Source of the DNA: WVZH01 sp034430895
GTDB taxonomy: Bacteria; Chloroflexota; Anaerolineae; Anaerolineales; E44-bin32
Assembly (NCBI GenBank): GCA_034430895.1
Contig: DAOUDW010000112.1
Span: 61,650 to 125,649 of the forward strand
Reading direction: 5' to 3'
Length of the DNA: 64,000 nucleotides
A program made the translations under genes and the position numbers. A model generated the notes under the pieces. It was not told where the DNA came from and ran no database searches. It saw only the letters and a list, made by a program, of their open reading frames with translations. Position 1 is the stretch's first letter, and each line of letters opens with the position of its first letter. Shown here one piece after another: positions 1-8,658 of the stretch.

Positions 1-861
1 CCCGGGGGGAACTGCACCGGACCTATCACACCGAATTCGAATGGCCACAACGTCGATAGCGCTGACACCTGCGCGCTGATCGAATCCAGCGACTTGGTCA
101 ACACGGATCCACTCCTGGCGCCATTGGCAAGCAACGGCGGCAACAGTCTTACACACCTGCTCAATCCGGGCAGTCCGGCGATAGACTCGGGCGATATCTC
201 CAAGTGTACTGCGCTGGATCAACGCGGCGTATCCCGACCCCAGGGCGGTGGCTGCGATCGCGGCGCGGTTGAAATGGAAGGTCCCACACCAACGCCTGTC
301 CCAACAGACAAACCGACCCCTGTGGCGACACCCACACCAACGCCTGAACCAATCTCTGTGTCGATCAACTTCAACGCCGACCAGTACCTGCTCGAGGAAG
401 GTGAATGTACAACACTGCACTGGCAAGTTGAGAACGCAGACGAAATCTTCCTGGACGGTGAATTGGTTGACGCATTGGGCGCACGCCAGGTCTGCCCCGA
501 AACGACAACCACCTATGAGTTGCTGGTGACCTCTGCTGCCGGTGAAGAGCAAGCCTACGTGACCATTGAAGTCGAGATTCTTCCAGAGCCCCCGGAAGCG
601 CCTGGACGATTGCGCGTATCCGATTGGGTTTGCGATCCCAAGCTGTATCGGGTGACCCTGGAATGGTTCGATCTAGCTGACAACGAAAGCGGCTATAAAG
701 TGTATCGCAACGGAGTACTGCTGGCCACATTACCCGCCAACTCAACCAGTTACGTGGATAATTCTCCTTTCGGTGGACCTTACACCTATGATGTGGTGGC
801 GTTCAACGATGGGGGCGCATCGCCGAAAGCATCCGTGATCGCGAAGAGCTGCAACTATTAA
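1..861 (+). CDS. C-terminal part of a CSLREA/beta-helix type surface protein (5' end outside window)
   Basis: The frame is open from base 1, so 286 residues of a longer protein are visible. The first ~75 residues carry the end of a right-handed beta-helix with the family closing signature (DPLLAPLASNGG, then SPAIDSGD and DQRGVSRPQG). A T/P-rich linker follows, then an Ig-like module with CTTLHW and VCPETTTTYELLV, then a fibronectin-III-like domain with GYKVYRNG and GGPYTYDVVAFN. The same module order ends the gene at 1097, so the two look like tandem duplicates. Inferred role: exported, cell-surface protein of unknown ligand. A hairpin terminator-like structure follows the stop. Confidence 0.85.
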   Translation, partial: PGGNCTGPITPNSNGHNVDSADTCALIESSDLVNTDPLLAPLASNGGNSLTHLLNPGSPAIDSGDISKCTALDQRGVSRPQGGGCDRGAVEMEGPTPTPVPTDKPTPVATPTPTPEPISVSINFNADQYLLEEGECTTLHWQVENADEIFLDGELVDALGARQVCPETTTTYELLVTSAAGEEQAYVTIEVEILPEPPEAPGRLRVSDWVCDPKLYRVTLEWFDLADNESGYKVYRNGVLLATLPANSTSYVDNSPFGGPYTYDVVAFNDGGASPKASVIAKSCNY

Positions 862-904
862 ACGGATCGTTTGATGGATCGGCTTTGCGTTGATAAAGAT
901 TACG

Positions 905-942
905 AATCATACCCGGGACATTTTTCCGTCCTGGGTATGATT
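905..942 (+). terminator. Rho-independent-like hairpin after the first surface protein
   Basis: AATCATACCC and GGGTATGATT form the outer stem and GGAC/GTCC the inner stem, with one mismatch and a T-rich loop of about 8 bases. TTTG follows the stem. It sits 43 bases past the upstream stop codon, which fits transcription termination. Confidence 0.65.
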
Positions 943-1002
943 TGTTAAAGCCCATGCACTCGTGATATGCTGATAGTTGTTTGTCACAAAAAACATGGGT
1001 CG

Positions 1003-1027
1003 TGCGTTCTAGATAGTAGAGAACGCA
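1003..1027. promoter_or_regulatory. 8-bp inverted repeat in the leader of the CSLREA gene
   Basis: TGCGTTCT (1003-1010) and AGAACGCA (1020-1027) are perfect inverted copies separated by 9 bases, about 70 bases before the start codon. It could be an operator or a leader hairpin. No known factor is matched. Confidence 0.3.
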
Positions 1028-1096
1028 TGTGAGTCCATACATTATAGATTTGTATGGCCTAGATTTGTGCGAATTATGGTTCGGGAGGAGAACATC

Positions 1097-3502
1097 ATGA
1101 AATTCAAAGAACGATCACCTATGCTTGTCATCTTCGGTGTTATATTTCTGGCGCTTGCCTTGCAGGGGTGTGATCCTACGTACTGCGCTTCGGAATTTAT
1201 CGTTACGAAATTCAACGACACCAACGACGGAATTTGTGATGGCGACTGCTCGCTGCGGGAAGCCGTCATCGGCTCCAACGTCTGCTCCGGCATACAAACC
1301 ATCCGAATTCCGGCCGGTTCTTACGATCTCTCGATCGCCGGAACCGGAGAAGATCTCGCAGCCACCGGCGACTTGGATGTCACGCACGATGCCATTATCA
1401 TCGGCGAGGGTGCACCGTCCATTGATGCCAATGGCATCGATCGTGTTTTCGATATTCACAGCTCGGCAACAGTGGAGATCTCCACGATGATGATTCAAGG
1501 GGGCGAGGAACAATTTGGCGCCGGCATCCGCAACCAGGGATCGCTGACCATGCATGGCGGCGTTGTGTCAAACAACACCTGTGTGTTCCCCGATGGCATC
1601 ATGGGGGGATCGGGCGGTGGGGGAATCAGCAGCGACGGCACGTTGGTTCTTGAGCATACCCAGATCCGAGAGAACAGCGCCGACATGGGAGGCGGAATCC
1701 GGATCGCAGGGCCCGGTACGCTGGACATGAGCGGCAGCGGCGCGATGATCAACGGTAACATTGCCCATGAAACAGGCGGTGGACTGGCTGTTGGGAATGG
1801 CTCCGAAGCCACCCTGACCGATGTGGATATCTGGCGCAATGAGACCACCTACGATGGCGGGGGGATCTTCAACGCCGGCATCCTTCACCTGAACCAGAGC
1901 GCCGTCTATGAAAACACCTCCGGATATGTCGCCGGCGGTTTAATCAACTACTACGGCGGAGAGGTATGGGCAACGGAAACCCGCTTCGAGGACAATAGTG
2001 CGGATCAGGGTGGCGCGATCCAGACTTCCGGTTTGGTCACGCTTTACCAGAGCAGCATAACGAATAACCACGCTACCAGCGGTGCTGGCGGTGGCGTATT
2101 TGTCGACGCTGCGGTGCCCGGCTTGCATTTACACAACACTACCGTTAGCAATAACACCGCCAGTACGGCGGGTACCGGCGACGGTATTCACAATAACGCC
2201 GGTGACGTTTGGTTGGAATGGGTCACCGTGGCCGAAAATGACCAGATTGGAATCTATAACTCTCCCGGCGGAACGACTGCGATCGAAAACTCGATCGTGG
2301 CGTACAACAGCGGCAGTAACTGCGCCGGGGCCGGCCTTGGGTCAGGCGGCTACAACATCGAGGATGGAAATTCTTGCAATTTCATCAGTGCGAACGATCT
2401 ACCAAACTCCGACCCGCTGCTTGGGCCTCTGGCGAACAACGGTGGTCTCACACCCACACATGCTTTGCTGCCGGGAAGTCTGGCGATCGATTCGGCAACG
2501 CCGGACATGTGTACGTCCATCGATCAGCGCGGTATCAGCCGTCCGCAAGGGACTCAGTGCGATCGCGGCGCCTACGAGAAGGATGTGTTGGTGCCGGCAT
2601 TCGATATCACGCCCCTTCCGATCGAAATGGGCGAGGTGATGGGGCGGATCTGTTATCCCTCCGAATTCATCCCGCCGATGACGTTCTACTTCGAGGATGT
2701 CGACACCAGTCTCGTCAGCCAATTCGATCACAGCGACGGCTCGGACAGCTATGGCGTCAATTTGTTCCCGGGCACCTATGTGGCCTACGCCTACCGCACG
2801 GGAACGAACATCGGCGGTTCTTACTCCGAGGCGGTCTTGTGCGGTCTGAGTGTGAACTGCATCGATCATACACTCATAGAATTCGACGTGCTGGCCGGTC
2901 AGACGACGATGGATATCGATATCTGCGACTACTACGGCGACCCGGGCGATATCCCCGTACCGCTTGGACTTCCACCGACGGATACGCCGACTCCGCCGGC
3001 ACCGATCTCGATCAACTTCAATGCGGACAGCTACTCGATCAAAGAGGGTAATTGCACAACATTGCGCTGGGCGGTCGAAAACGCGGAAGACGTGTTCCTG
3101 GATGGCGAGTTGGTCGAAGTTTTGGACGCACGTCAAGTGTGCCCGAAGAAGACCACCAAGTACACGCTGCTGGCAATGTCGGGCGAGCATGAAGAAGAGG
3201 CATTTGTGACCATCGAGGTGAAGATCCTGCCTGAACCGCCAGCGCAATTGATGTTCGATCGAGTCTGCAACACGAAGATGTACCGGATAACGCTAAGCTG
3301 GCTCGATCAAGCGGATAACGAGACCGGTTATCGGGTATACCGAAACGGTACCCTGATTGCCACACTTGGCGCGAACTCCACCAGTTACGTGGACGATCCA
3401 CCCTTCGGTGGGCCGTATACCTATGCGGTTGAAGCGTTCAATGAAGGCGGCGCATCCTCGCAAGTCACGGTTCAGCCCGACGCCTGTACTCCCGTGCGGT
3501 GA
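1097..3502 (+). CDS. CSLREA-domain beta-helix lipoprotein with Ig-like and FnIII-like C-terminal modules
   Basis: 801 residues. The start is ATG 1097, preceded by GGGAGGAG; the in-frame ATG at 1067 lacks such a site. A signal peptide ends in lipobox LQGC (Cys25), so the protein should be lipid-anchored and exported. The CSLREA motif lies at about residues 51-56 after TNDGICDGD. Glycine- and asparagine-rich beta-helix repeats run to ~470, with the closing signature DPLLGPLANNGG...AIDSA...DQRGISRPQG. A spacer domain (~500-630), a T/P linker, a CTTLRW/VCPKKTTKYT Ig-like module and an FnIII-like module (GYRVYRNG) follow. This architecture is typical of large surface proteins of Chloroflexota. Substrate or ligand is unknown. 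Confidence 0.88.
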   Translation: MKFKERSPMLVIFGVIFLALALQGCDPTYCASEFIVTKFNDTNDGICDGDCSLREAVIGSNVCSGIQTIRIPAGSYDLSIAGTGEDLAATGDLDVTHDAIIIGEGAPSIDANGIDRVFDIHSSATVEISTMMIQGGEEQFGAGIRNQGSLTMHGGVVSNNTCVFPDGIMGGSGGGGISSDGTLVLEHTQIRENSADMGGGIRIAGPGTLDMSGSGAMINGNIAHETGGGLAVGNGSEATLTDVDIWRNETTYDGGGIFNAGILHLNQSAVYENTSGYVAGGLINYYGGEVWATETRFEDNSADQGGAIQTSGLVTLYQSSITNNHATSGAGGGVFVDAAVPGLHLHNTTVSNNTASTAGTGDGIHNNAGDVWLEWVTVAENDQIGIYNSPGGTTAIENSIVAYNSGSNCAGAGLGSGGYNIEDGNSCNFISANDLPNSDPLLGPLANNGGLTPTHALLPGSLAIDSATPDMCTSIDQRGISRPQGTQCDRGAYEKDVLVPAFDITPLPIEMGEVMGRICYPSEFIPPMTFYFEDVDTSLVSQFDHSDGSDSYGVNLFPGTYVAYAYRTGTNIGGSYSEAVLCGLSVNCIDHTLIEFDVLAGQTTMDIDICDYYGDPGDIPVPLGLPPTDTPTPPAPISINFNADSYSIKEGNCTTLRWAVENAEDVFLDGELVEVLDARQVCPKKTTKYTLLAMSGEHEEEAFVTIEVKILPEPPAQLMFDRVCNTKMYRITLSWLDQADNETGYRVYRNGTLIATLGANSTSYVDDPPFGGPYTYAVEAFNEGGASSQVTVQPDACTPVR

Positions 3503-3535
3503 TATCGAAGATCGGGTGAACCAAACAAGCAACTT

Positions 3536-3570
3536 GAAGACTTCCTGGCCAATTGGCCGGGAAGTCTTTC
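3536..3570 (+). terminator. Rho-independent terminator of the CSLREA gene
   Basis: GACTTCC-T-GGCC, loop AATT, then GGCC-G-GGAAGTC gives an 11-pair stem with one mismatch, followed by TTTC. It lies about 35 bases downstream of the stop codon. Confidence 0.75.
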
Positions 3571-3678
3571 ATTTCGAACACCACTTAAATCAACCATCCC
3601 GAATTCCCGACGGATGACGAATAACTAATTCGGATATGACGAGCGTCACCTGGTAAATATTGGGGAAAACAAGTAAAG

Positions 3679-3692
3679 TAAGGTTCACCTTA
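3679..3692. promoter_or_regulatory. DtxR/IdeR-like palindrome upstream of the iron operon
   Basis: TAAGGT-TC-ACCTTA is a perfect 6-bp inverted repeat about 78 bases before the DtxR-type gene. Its AGGT/ACCT arms resemble iron-box operators of DtxR/IdeR regulators. A further half-site ACCTTTTA lies at about 3711-3718. This suggests autoregulation and iron-dependent control of feoAB; binding is inferred only. Confidence 0.5.
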
Positions 3693-3769
3693 TATTTAGA
3701 TATATGGATTACCTTTTAACAATGTCTTAATTATAGCTACATGGATAAGCAGTTTGAAGGAGTACGGCT

Positions 3770-4468
3770 ATGACCAAAGAGATGCTCTTTGGCGAAAGCG
3801 TTGAAATGTACCTGAAAACGATCGCAGAACTGGCCAATCTGCGAGAATTCGTGCCGATAACCGGCATCGCCGAACGGCTTGGGATTGCCACGGTATCTGC
3901 GAGTGAAATGATCCACAGGCTGCAGGACCATGGGCTGTTAAATCACACGCCGTATAAAGGGGTGCAGCTCACCAAGCGCGGCGCCCATAAAGCAAACATG
4001 GTCATTCGGAATCATCGCCTTTGGGAAATCTTCTTGGTCGATAAACTGGGATTCACCTGGGAGAGCGTACATGAACATGCTTGCCGACTGGAACATGCTG
4101 TGAGTGATGAGGTCGTCGAAGCGTTGGATCGTTTTCTGGAGCACCCTGAGACCTGCCCACACGGAAATCCGATTCCCGATGCCAAGGGAAAGATGCCGCG
4201 CTTGCCAGGCAAGCAGCTTCTCAATTTCGACGTGGGTGAATCGGGTGTAGTTCTACGCATCCTGCCTAATGAAGATTATGACGTCTTATGCAACTACCTC
4301 GCCGCGCGGGACATCAAGCCCGGTGTAAGACTCACGATTGAGGAAATCGCCCCCTTCGAAGGACCGATCTCCGTTCGCCTGGGCGCGCAAGTACATGCTC
4401 TGGGACGCAATATCGCCCAGCAGATCGTAGTGAGGCCTGAGAAAGAGTATGTGGAGGCTGCGGCGTGA
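3770..4468 (+). CDS. DtxR/MntR-family metal-dependent transcriptional regulator
   Basis: 232 residues, start ATG preceded by GAAGGAG. Three regions fit the full-length DtxR family: an N-terminal winged helix (~1-65, ITGIAERLGIATVSASEMIHRLQDHGLL), a metal-binding and dimerisation region (~66-140, with LWEIFLVDKLGF and HEHACRLEHAVSDEVVEALDRFL), and an SH3/FeoA-like domain (~150-228). The helical region has the usual His, Glu and Cys candidates for metal binding. The stop overlaps the feoA start by 4 bases (GTGA). As first gene of the Feo operon behind an AGGT/ACCT palindrome, it most likely senses ferrous iron; manganese is an alternative. Confidence 0.9.
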   Translation: MTKEMLFGESVEMYLKTIAELANLREFVPITGIAERLGIATVSASEMIHRLQDHGLLNHTPYKGVQLTKRGAHKANMVIRNHRLWEIFLVDKLGFTWESVHEHACRLEHAVSDEVVEALDRFLEHPETCPHGNPIPDAKGKMPRLPGKQLLNFDVGESGVVLRILPNEDYDVLCNYLAARDIKPGVRLTIEEIAPFEGPISVRLGAQVHALGRNIAQQIVVRPEKEYVEAAA

Positions 4469-4863
4469 AACACGATCAAACGCTGCCTTTAGATCTTGTT
4501 TGGGAGGGGGCACTCGTCGAGTTGGTCGGATTACAATCAAACAACAAGTCCAACCAACGTCTCGCCGAATTAGGACTGCTTCCAAACACCAGAATCGCCG
4601 TACTTAAGTGTGCGCAAGGACAACCCTTAATTATCCGGGTGCGCGGCAGTAAAATTGCCATCGATCGACAGACGGCGCATCACATTCTCGTTCGTCCCAT
4701 TTGTCGTAGGCCGGGGCCGAGGCATCGCCGACGGGCAAGGCGCAGAAACTGGCGACGACATGCCAAAGATTGGCGGAATCATCATGGCCATCGGGCTCCC
4801 TGGGTTACGGCCGTGTTGGACGCCTTGCATACACTAATCGATGAAACCGATGGGGAGGAGTAA
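4465..4863 (+). CDS. feoA: FeoA-family protein with Arg/His-rich C-terminal tail
   Basis: 132 residues, GTG start overlapping the regulator stop. Residues ~10-80 are a FeoA SH3-like fold (VELVGLQ...RLAELGLLPNTRIAVL...PLIIRVRGSKIAIDRQTAHHILV), the small cytoplasmic partner of FeoB. After it comes an unusual ~50-residue tail with runs of Arg and several His (RRPGPRHRRRARRRNWRRH, then HHGHR), ending in an acidic helix. Typical FeoA proteins are 75-90 residues long. The tail could bind metal, nucleotide, or the acidic membrane surface. A frameshift near residue 82 is an alternative, but the tail stays open to a sensible stop 53 bases before feoB. Confidence 0.82.
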   Translation: MKHDQTLPLDLVWEGALVELVGLQSNNKSNQRLAELGLLPNTRIAVLKCAQGQPLIIRVRGSKIAIDRQTAHHILVRPICRRPGPRHRRRARRRNWRRHAKDWRNHHGHRAPWVTAVLDALHTLIDETDGEE

Positions 4864-4916
4864 TTTCTCCCACTCCCCGGTTATCGTTGAAACGAACGGG
4901 ATGAAATAGGAGATTC

Positions 4917-5450
4917 ATGACGGATTTGAAAATCGCGCTGGCCGGCAACCCCAATGCCGGAAAAACTACCCTGTTTAACGCACTGACCGGTTCTCGGCAA
5001 CACGTCGGAAATTGGCCGGGAAAGACTGTCGAATGCAAGCAAGGGCATTTCCGTCACCGCGGGAAAGAAATCGAAGTTATCGATCTCCCCGGCACATACA
5101 GCCTCACGGCCTACTCGGAAGAAGAAGTCATCGCCCGCGATTTCATCCTCTTCGAAAAGCCGGATATTGTTGTAGCTGTGGTCGACGCCACCAATCTGGA
5201 ACGCAACTTGTATCTCGTGGTACAGGTCCTTGAACTACAAGTTCCCATGATCCTGGCCTTGAATATGTCGGATCGGGCAAGGAACCTGGATTACGAGATC
5301 GACGACATTAGACTATCCGAAAGCCTCGGAGGAACGCCCGTGGTTTTCATATGCGCGAGAAGTCGAGAGGGGTTGACTGAGCTCCGGGACGAAATCGTTA
5401 ATCTTGATGTTTCAAAAGAAACAATGACGCCGAAGAAGGTTGTTACGTGA
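4917..5450 (+). CDS. feoB: FeoB N-terminal GTPase domain as a separate protein
   Basis: 177 residues with RBS AGGAG. All G-protein motifs are visible: P-loop GNPNAGKT (10-17), the FeoB-type switch region NWPGKTVE (32-39), DLPG (56-59) and NMSD (116-119, NxxD). This is the ferrous-iron transporter FeoB G domain, ending just where the guanine-dissociation-inhibitor and membrane parts normally continue. The stop overlaps the GTG start of the membrane half by 4 bases (GTGA), in a different frame, which allows coupled translation. The two proteins would have to assemble at the membrane. A frameshifted single feoB is the alternative. Confidence 0.9.
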   Translation: MTDLKIALAGNPNAGKTTLFNALTGSRQHVGNWPGKTVECKQGHFRHRGKEIEVIDLPGTYSLTAYSEEEVIARDFILFEKPDIVVAVVDATNLERNLYLVVQVLELQVPMILALNMSDRARNLDYEIDDIRLSESLGGTPVVFICARSREGLTELRDEIVNLDVSKETMTPKKVVT

Positions 5451-7144
5451 TCGTCCAACAAGAAAATCCAGCGTTCATGATCGATTACGGTGGCGAACTT
5501 GAGGCAGAGATTCAAGGCCTTGCCGAAGTGATCGGGCAAAATGCGGCAATCCGCCAGGTTTACGATCCGCGCTGGCTGGCGGTTAATTTGCTCGAGGGCG
5601 AGAGTGATCTCATCACAAAGGTTCGATCGCTGGACGGAGGAGATGCTGTACTCAGTATCCTGCAAGATGCGCGGGAACGCCTGCACTCGAAGATGCCCAA
5701 CGGCATAGAAATCGCCATCGCCGATCGTCGCTATGCATTTGTGGGTCGCATCCTCGAAGGCGTTGTTCAGTTTCCTGATTCATCGAACGAACTTCGTTCC
5801 GAGCGCATCGACCGCATCGTAACCCATCCCTTGTTGAGTCTGCCAATTTTCTTCGCAGTGATGTACCTGCTTTTCAACCTGGTTGTTAACGTCTCCACGC
5901 CATATCTGGATTGGATCGACGCGGTTTTCAGCGGGCCCATTACCCGCTGGCTGGCATCCTTGTTATCGCTCCTGCAGGCTCCCGCATGGTTACGGAGCCT
6001 GATCCTGGATGGCGTGATCGCCGGTGTGGGGGGTGTGCTGGTCTTCATTCCGGGCCTGTTCTTCCTCTTTCTGTGTATTGGAATTTTGGAAGAAAGCGGC
6101 TACCTGGCACGAGCGGCCGTCGTCATGGATCGTTTCATGAGCGTCATGGGATTGCGGGGCAAGAGCTTTGTCCCCTTGATCCTGGGTTTCGGCTGTGCAG
6201 TTCCAGCCATCTATGCCACGCGGACCCTGGAGACTCGGCGCGATCGCATCTTGACCTCACTGCTCATACCACTGATGTCCTGTTCGGCGCGCATACCCGT
6301 GTATGTTGTCTTTGGTCTCGCCCTTTTCGGCCGTCACGCCAATCTGGTGCTCTGGAGCTTGTATGCGCTTGGCGTCCTCGTTGCGGTCATCGCCGGTGTT
6401 ATTCTGTCGCGCACGCTGTTCAAACAGCAGCAAGAAACCTCGTTTGTCATCGAGCTGCCACCCTACCAAATGCCATCTCTGCGATGTCTTTGGGATCAGA
6501 TCACCCAGCGAACGGGGGAGTTTATTCGCAACGCGGGCACTGTGATCCTGGCGACCTCTGTTGTGATTTGGCTGCTGCTTAACTTGCCCTGGGGCGTCAC
6601 CGATATGGGCGAAAGCTGGTTTGGCAAAGCGGGCAACGTGATTGCACCGGTCCTTCGCCCGGCAGGATATGGGAACTGGGAGAGCGCAGGCTCACTCGTT
6701 TCCGGACTTGTGGCCAAGGAAGTGGTCGTTTCCACCATGTCCCAGATATTCGTCGGAGAGGAACGTGAAGTCGAGGATATTGAAACGACTCGCTTTGGTC
6801 ATGATCTGGTGGAGATAGGGGCGGGATTTGTCCGGGCGACAGGAGAGGCGGGAAAACAACTCCTCAATGTATTAACGCCGGGAATACCCTTATACGATGA
6901 CGCAGATTCGATAGCTGAAGATATGCGCTTAAGCGCTGCACTGCAGCAGCACTACTCTCCTCTGGCGGCGCTGGCATTTCTTGTATTCATACTTCTTTAC
7001 ATTCCTTGTGTGGCAACACTGGCGACGATTCGCAGTGAGTTCGGTTGGAAATGGGCGCTCTTCTCCGCATTCTGGCAAACGGGAATCGCCTGGATATTTT
7101 CAGTGCTCGTTTTCCAGGTTGGGCGGTTATTAGGATACGCTTAA
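5447..7144 (+). CDS. feoB: FeoB membrane permease half (GDI-like and nucleoside-recognition/Gate domains)
   Basis: 565 residues, GTG start. Residues ~1-110 match the helical GDI region that follows the G domain in intact FeoB (YGGELEAEI..., RWLAVNLLEGE). Then come FeoB-C and two Gate (nucleoside-recognition) modules with about 8-10 membrane helices. Conserved FeoB cysteine motifs are present: GFGCAVPAIYATRTLE, where many FeoB have Asn after the Cys, and MSCSARIPVYVV. It imports ferrous iron across the cytoplasmic membrane together with the upstream GTPase protein. The next gene, feoC-like, starts 21 bases downstream. Confidence 0.92.
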   Translation: MIVQQENPAFMIDYGGELEAEIQGLAEVIGQNAAIRQVYDPRWLAVNLLEGESDLITKVRSLDGGDAVLSILQDARERLHSKMPNGIEIAIADRRYAFVGRILEGVVQFPDSSNELRSERIDRIVTHPLLSLPIFFAVMYLLFNLVVNVSTPYLDWIDAVFSGPITRWLASLLSLLQAPAWLRSLILDGVIAGVGGVLVFIPGLFFLFLCIGILEESGYLARAAVVMDRFMSVMGLRGKSFVPLILGFGCAVPAIYATRTLETRRDRILTSLLIPLMSCSARIPVYVVFGLALFGRHANLVLWSLYALGVLVAVIAGVILSRTLFKQQQETSFVIELPPYQMPSLRCLWDQITQRTGEFIRNAGTVILATSVVIWLLLNLPWGVTDMGESWFGKAGNVIAPVLRPAGYGNWESAGSLVSGLVAKEVVVSTMSQIFVGEEREVEDIETTRFGHDLVEIGAGFVRATGEAGKQLLNVLTPGIPLYDDADSIAEDMRLSAALQQHYSPLAALAFLVFILLYIPCVATLATIRSEFGWKWALFSAFWQTGIAWIFSVLVFQVGRLLGYA

Positions 7145-7165
7145 CGGGGGGATCTGGCTGTTGAG

Positions 7166-7474
7166 ATGTTGTCTAAAATCCTTGAAATCTGTAAAAACAC
7201 GCCACAGGGCGCTGATCTCAACGAGATCGCACGCAAGCTTAACAAAACCCCGATTGTTGTCGAGGGAATGGTCGACCAGCTGCTTCGTATGGGCAAACTC
7301 GTTGAACACACGGAATATCCAATTTGCAAGATGTGTCTAACGCGCGGATCCTGTATCTTATTCAAATCCTCGGAACGGCTGTTTTCCGTTTCAATGAATG
7401 CAGTCCAAGACGATAATCCGGACTGTCAGAAACTGCACACAGCGGAGCGGGGGAGTGAAATCGATAGCGCTTGA
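7166..7474 (+). CDS. feoC: FeoC-like winged-helix protein with cysteine cluster
   Basis: 102 residues. Residues 1-50 form a small winged helix (LSKILEICKNTPQGADLNEIARKLN...VEGMVDQLLRMGKLVE). C54, C57 and C63 (CKMC...C) follow, as in FeoC-type proteins proposed to bind an Fe-S cluster or metal in the wing. Last gene of the dtxR-feoA-feoB-feoB-feoC set and probably co-transcribed. It could regulate FeoB stability or act as a redox/iron-sensing regulator; the family role is still debated. Confidence 0.8.
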   Translation: MLSKILEICKNTPQGADLNEIARKLNKTPIVVEGMVDQLLRMGKLVEHTEYPICKMCLTRGSCILFKSSERLFSVSMNAVQDDNPDCQKLHTAERGSEIDSA

Positions 7475-7505
7475 ATTACATCCGATCTCCCAGAGGATCA
7501 CTTCA

Positions 7506-8540
7506 ATGGAAAACCTTTCATCTTCTTCCTTGATTCTTGCCCCACCTTCCCGCTCCGATCAAAGCGTAAGTGATTGGTTCACGCCTATCGGCACAAAGGC
7601 TTTGGAAAAATTTATCGGCCTGGAAATACTAAAGATTGGTGACGTAAACCGGGAGTGGCAAGCAGCACGTCTATCATCGGCGGTGTACATCTACCGGGAG
7701 ATGGATTCACTCAAAACGATCATCGCGAAATTTTATTCGGTCAAGACGGGAAGCGAGGCCGAAAAATATGCCAATCGTGAAATCCACTTCAACAAAATTG
7801 CCTGTGAGATATTCAGAGGTGTCCCCGCAATGCGCGCCGTAATACCACTGGGCGTTTTTCGCGGCGTTTTGATTCTCGAGCACGTTGAAGGCCTAACTTT
7901 GGAGGACACGATCGCTATTCGCCGAAGCCATCCGGGAATCTTACGCCCGGCCTTAGAAAGTGCGGCGGACCTTCTTAAGAACTTACACAGACTCAGTCCG
8001 CGCCCCAACGAAATGCCATCATTCGATCCGGCCGCACAAGAAGCCAGAAAGATCATCGATACCCTCAGCAAACATGGTGTATTAAAGCGGCGTCCATTCC
8101 TGCGCCGCAAACTATCACGCTTGATCGACGTCTGGCAAGCGAAACACGATATGTCAACATTCAGTCCTTGTTTAATCCACGGCGATGCAACAAGCACCAA
8201 CTTTGTTATCCCACAAAAGGGCGGCATCGTCGCCATCGATTGGGAACGAGCCAAGATAACCGATCCCGCAGCCGATTTGGGTCGATTATTGGCCGAGGTT
8301 TCTCACGCTGTCAAGCAGGAGGGCGGCAATCCGCAGGAAACCGCGCGGTTGGTCGAAATCCTGCGCCAGCGATACATCTCACAACAAGAAAGCGATGGCG
8401 ATTCCGAGGCGGTCCTTCGGCGGGCTCGTTTCTATCAGGGCTCGAGCACTTTACGAATCGCCCGCAATGGGTGGTTGTCGAGGACATACCGCAGAACTCT
8501 CGTCGAAGAAGCGCTTGGTTTACTATCGGACACGGCATAG
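7506..8540 (+). CDS. APH/choline-kinase-type phosphotransferase
   Basis: 344 residues from ATG 7506, which has AGAGGATC upstream; a longer frame from 7398 would overlap feoC. The kinase-like fold shows the Brenner motif CLIHGDATSTNF (H225, D227) and the metal-binding IAIDWERAKITDPAADLG. A lysine in the N-lobe (KTIIAKFY) is the likely ATP contact. Small-molecule phosphotransferase of unknown substrate (aminoglycoside, sugar, homoserine or choline-like). It lies 31 bases after feoC, but no iron link is evident. Its 3' end faces the ZIP gene on the other strand. Confidence 0.8.
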   Translation: MENLSSSSLILAPPSRSDQSVSDWFTPIGTKALEKFIGLEILKIGDVNREWQAARLSSAVYIYREMDSLKTIIAKFYSVKTGSEAEKYANREIHFNKIACEIFRGVPAMRAVIPLGVFRGVLILEHVEGLTLEDTIAIRRSHPGILRPALESAADLLKNLHRLSPRPNEMPSFDPAAQEARKIIDTLSKHGVLKRRPFLRRKLSRLIDVWQAKHDMSTFSPCLIHGDATSTNFVIPQKGGIVAIDWERAKITDPAADLGRLLAEVSHAVKQEGGNPQETARLVEILRQRYISQQESDGDSEAVLRRARFYQGSSTLRIARNGWLSRTYRRTLVEEALGLLSDTA

Positions 8541-8658
8541 TAAATTGCTGTCCAAAAGCACGAACGCCTGGACAACCCATTCTTTCATCGAGGCACGGCG
8601 GCGAAATAAACTCAGTCTTCGCGGCGGAATACTCGTTACGTTAAGTGTAAAAGTGGAT

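Noticed and set aside
2399..3247. A long reverse-strand frame across the CSLREA gene
   Set aside because: Arg/His-rich composition typical of a shadow frame; the plus-strand frame has a lipobox, CSLREA motif and modules.
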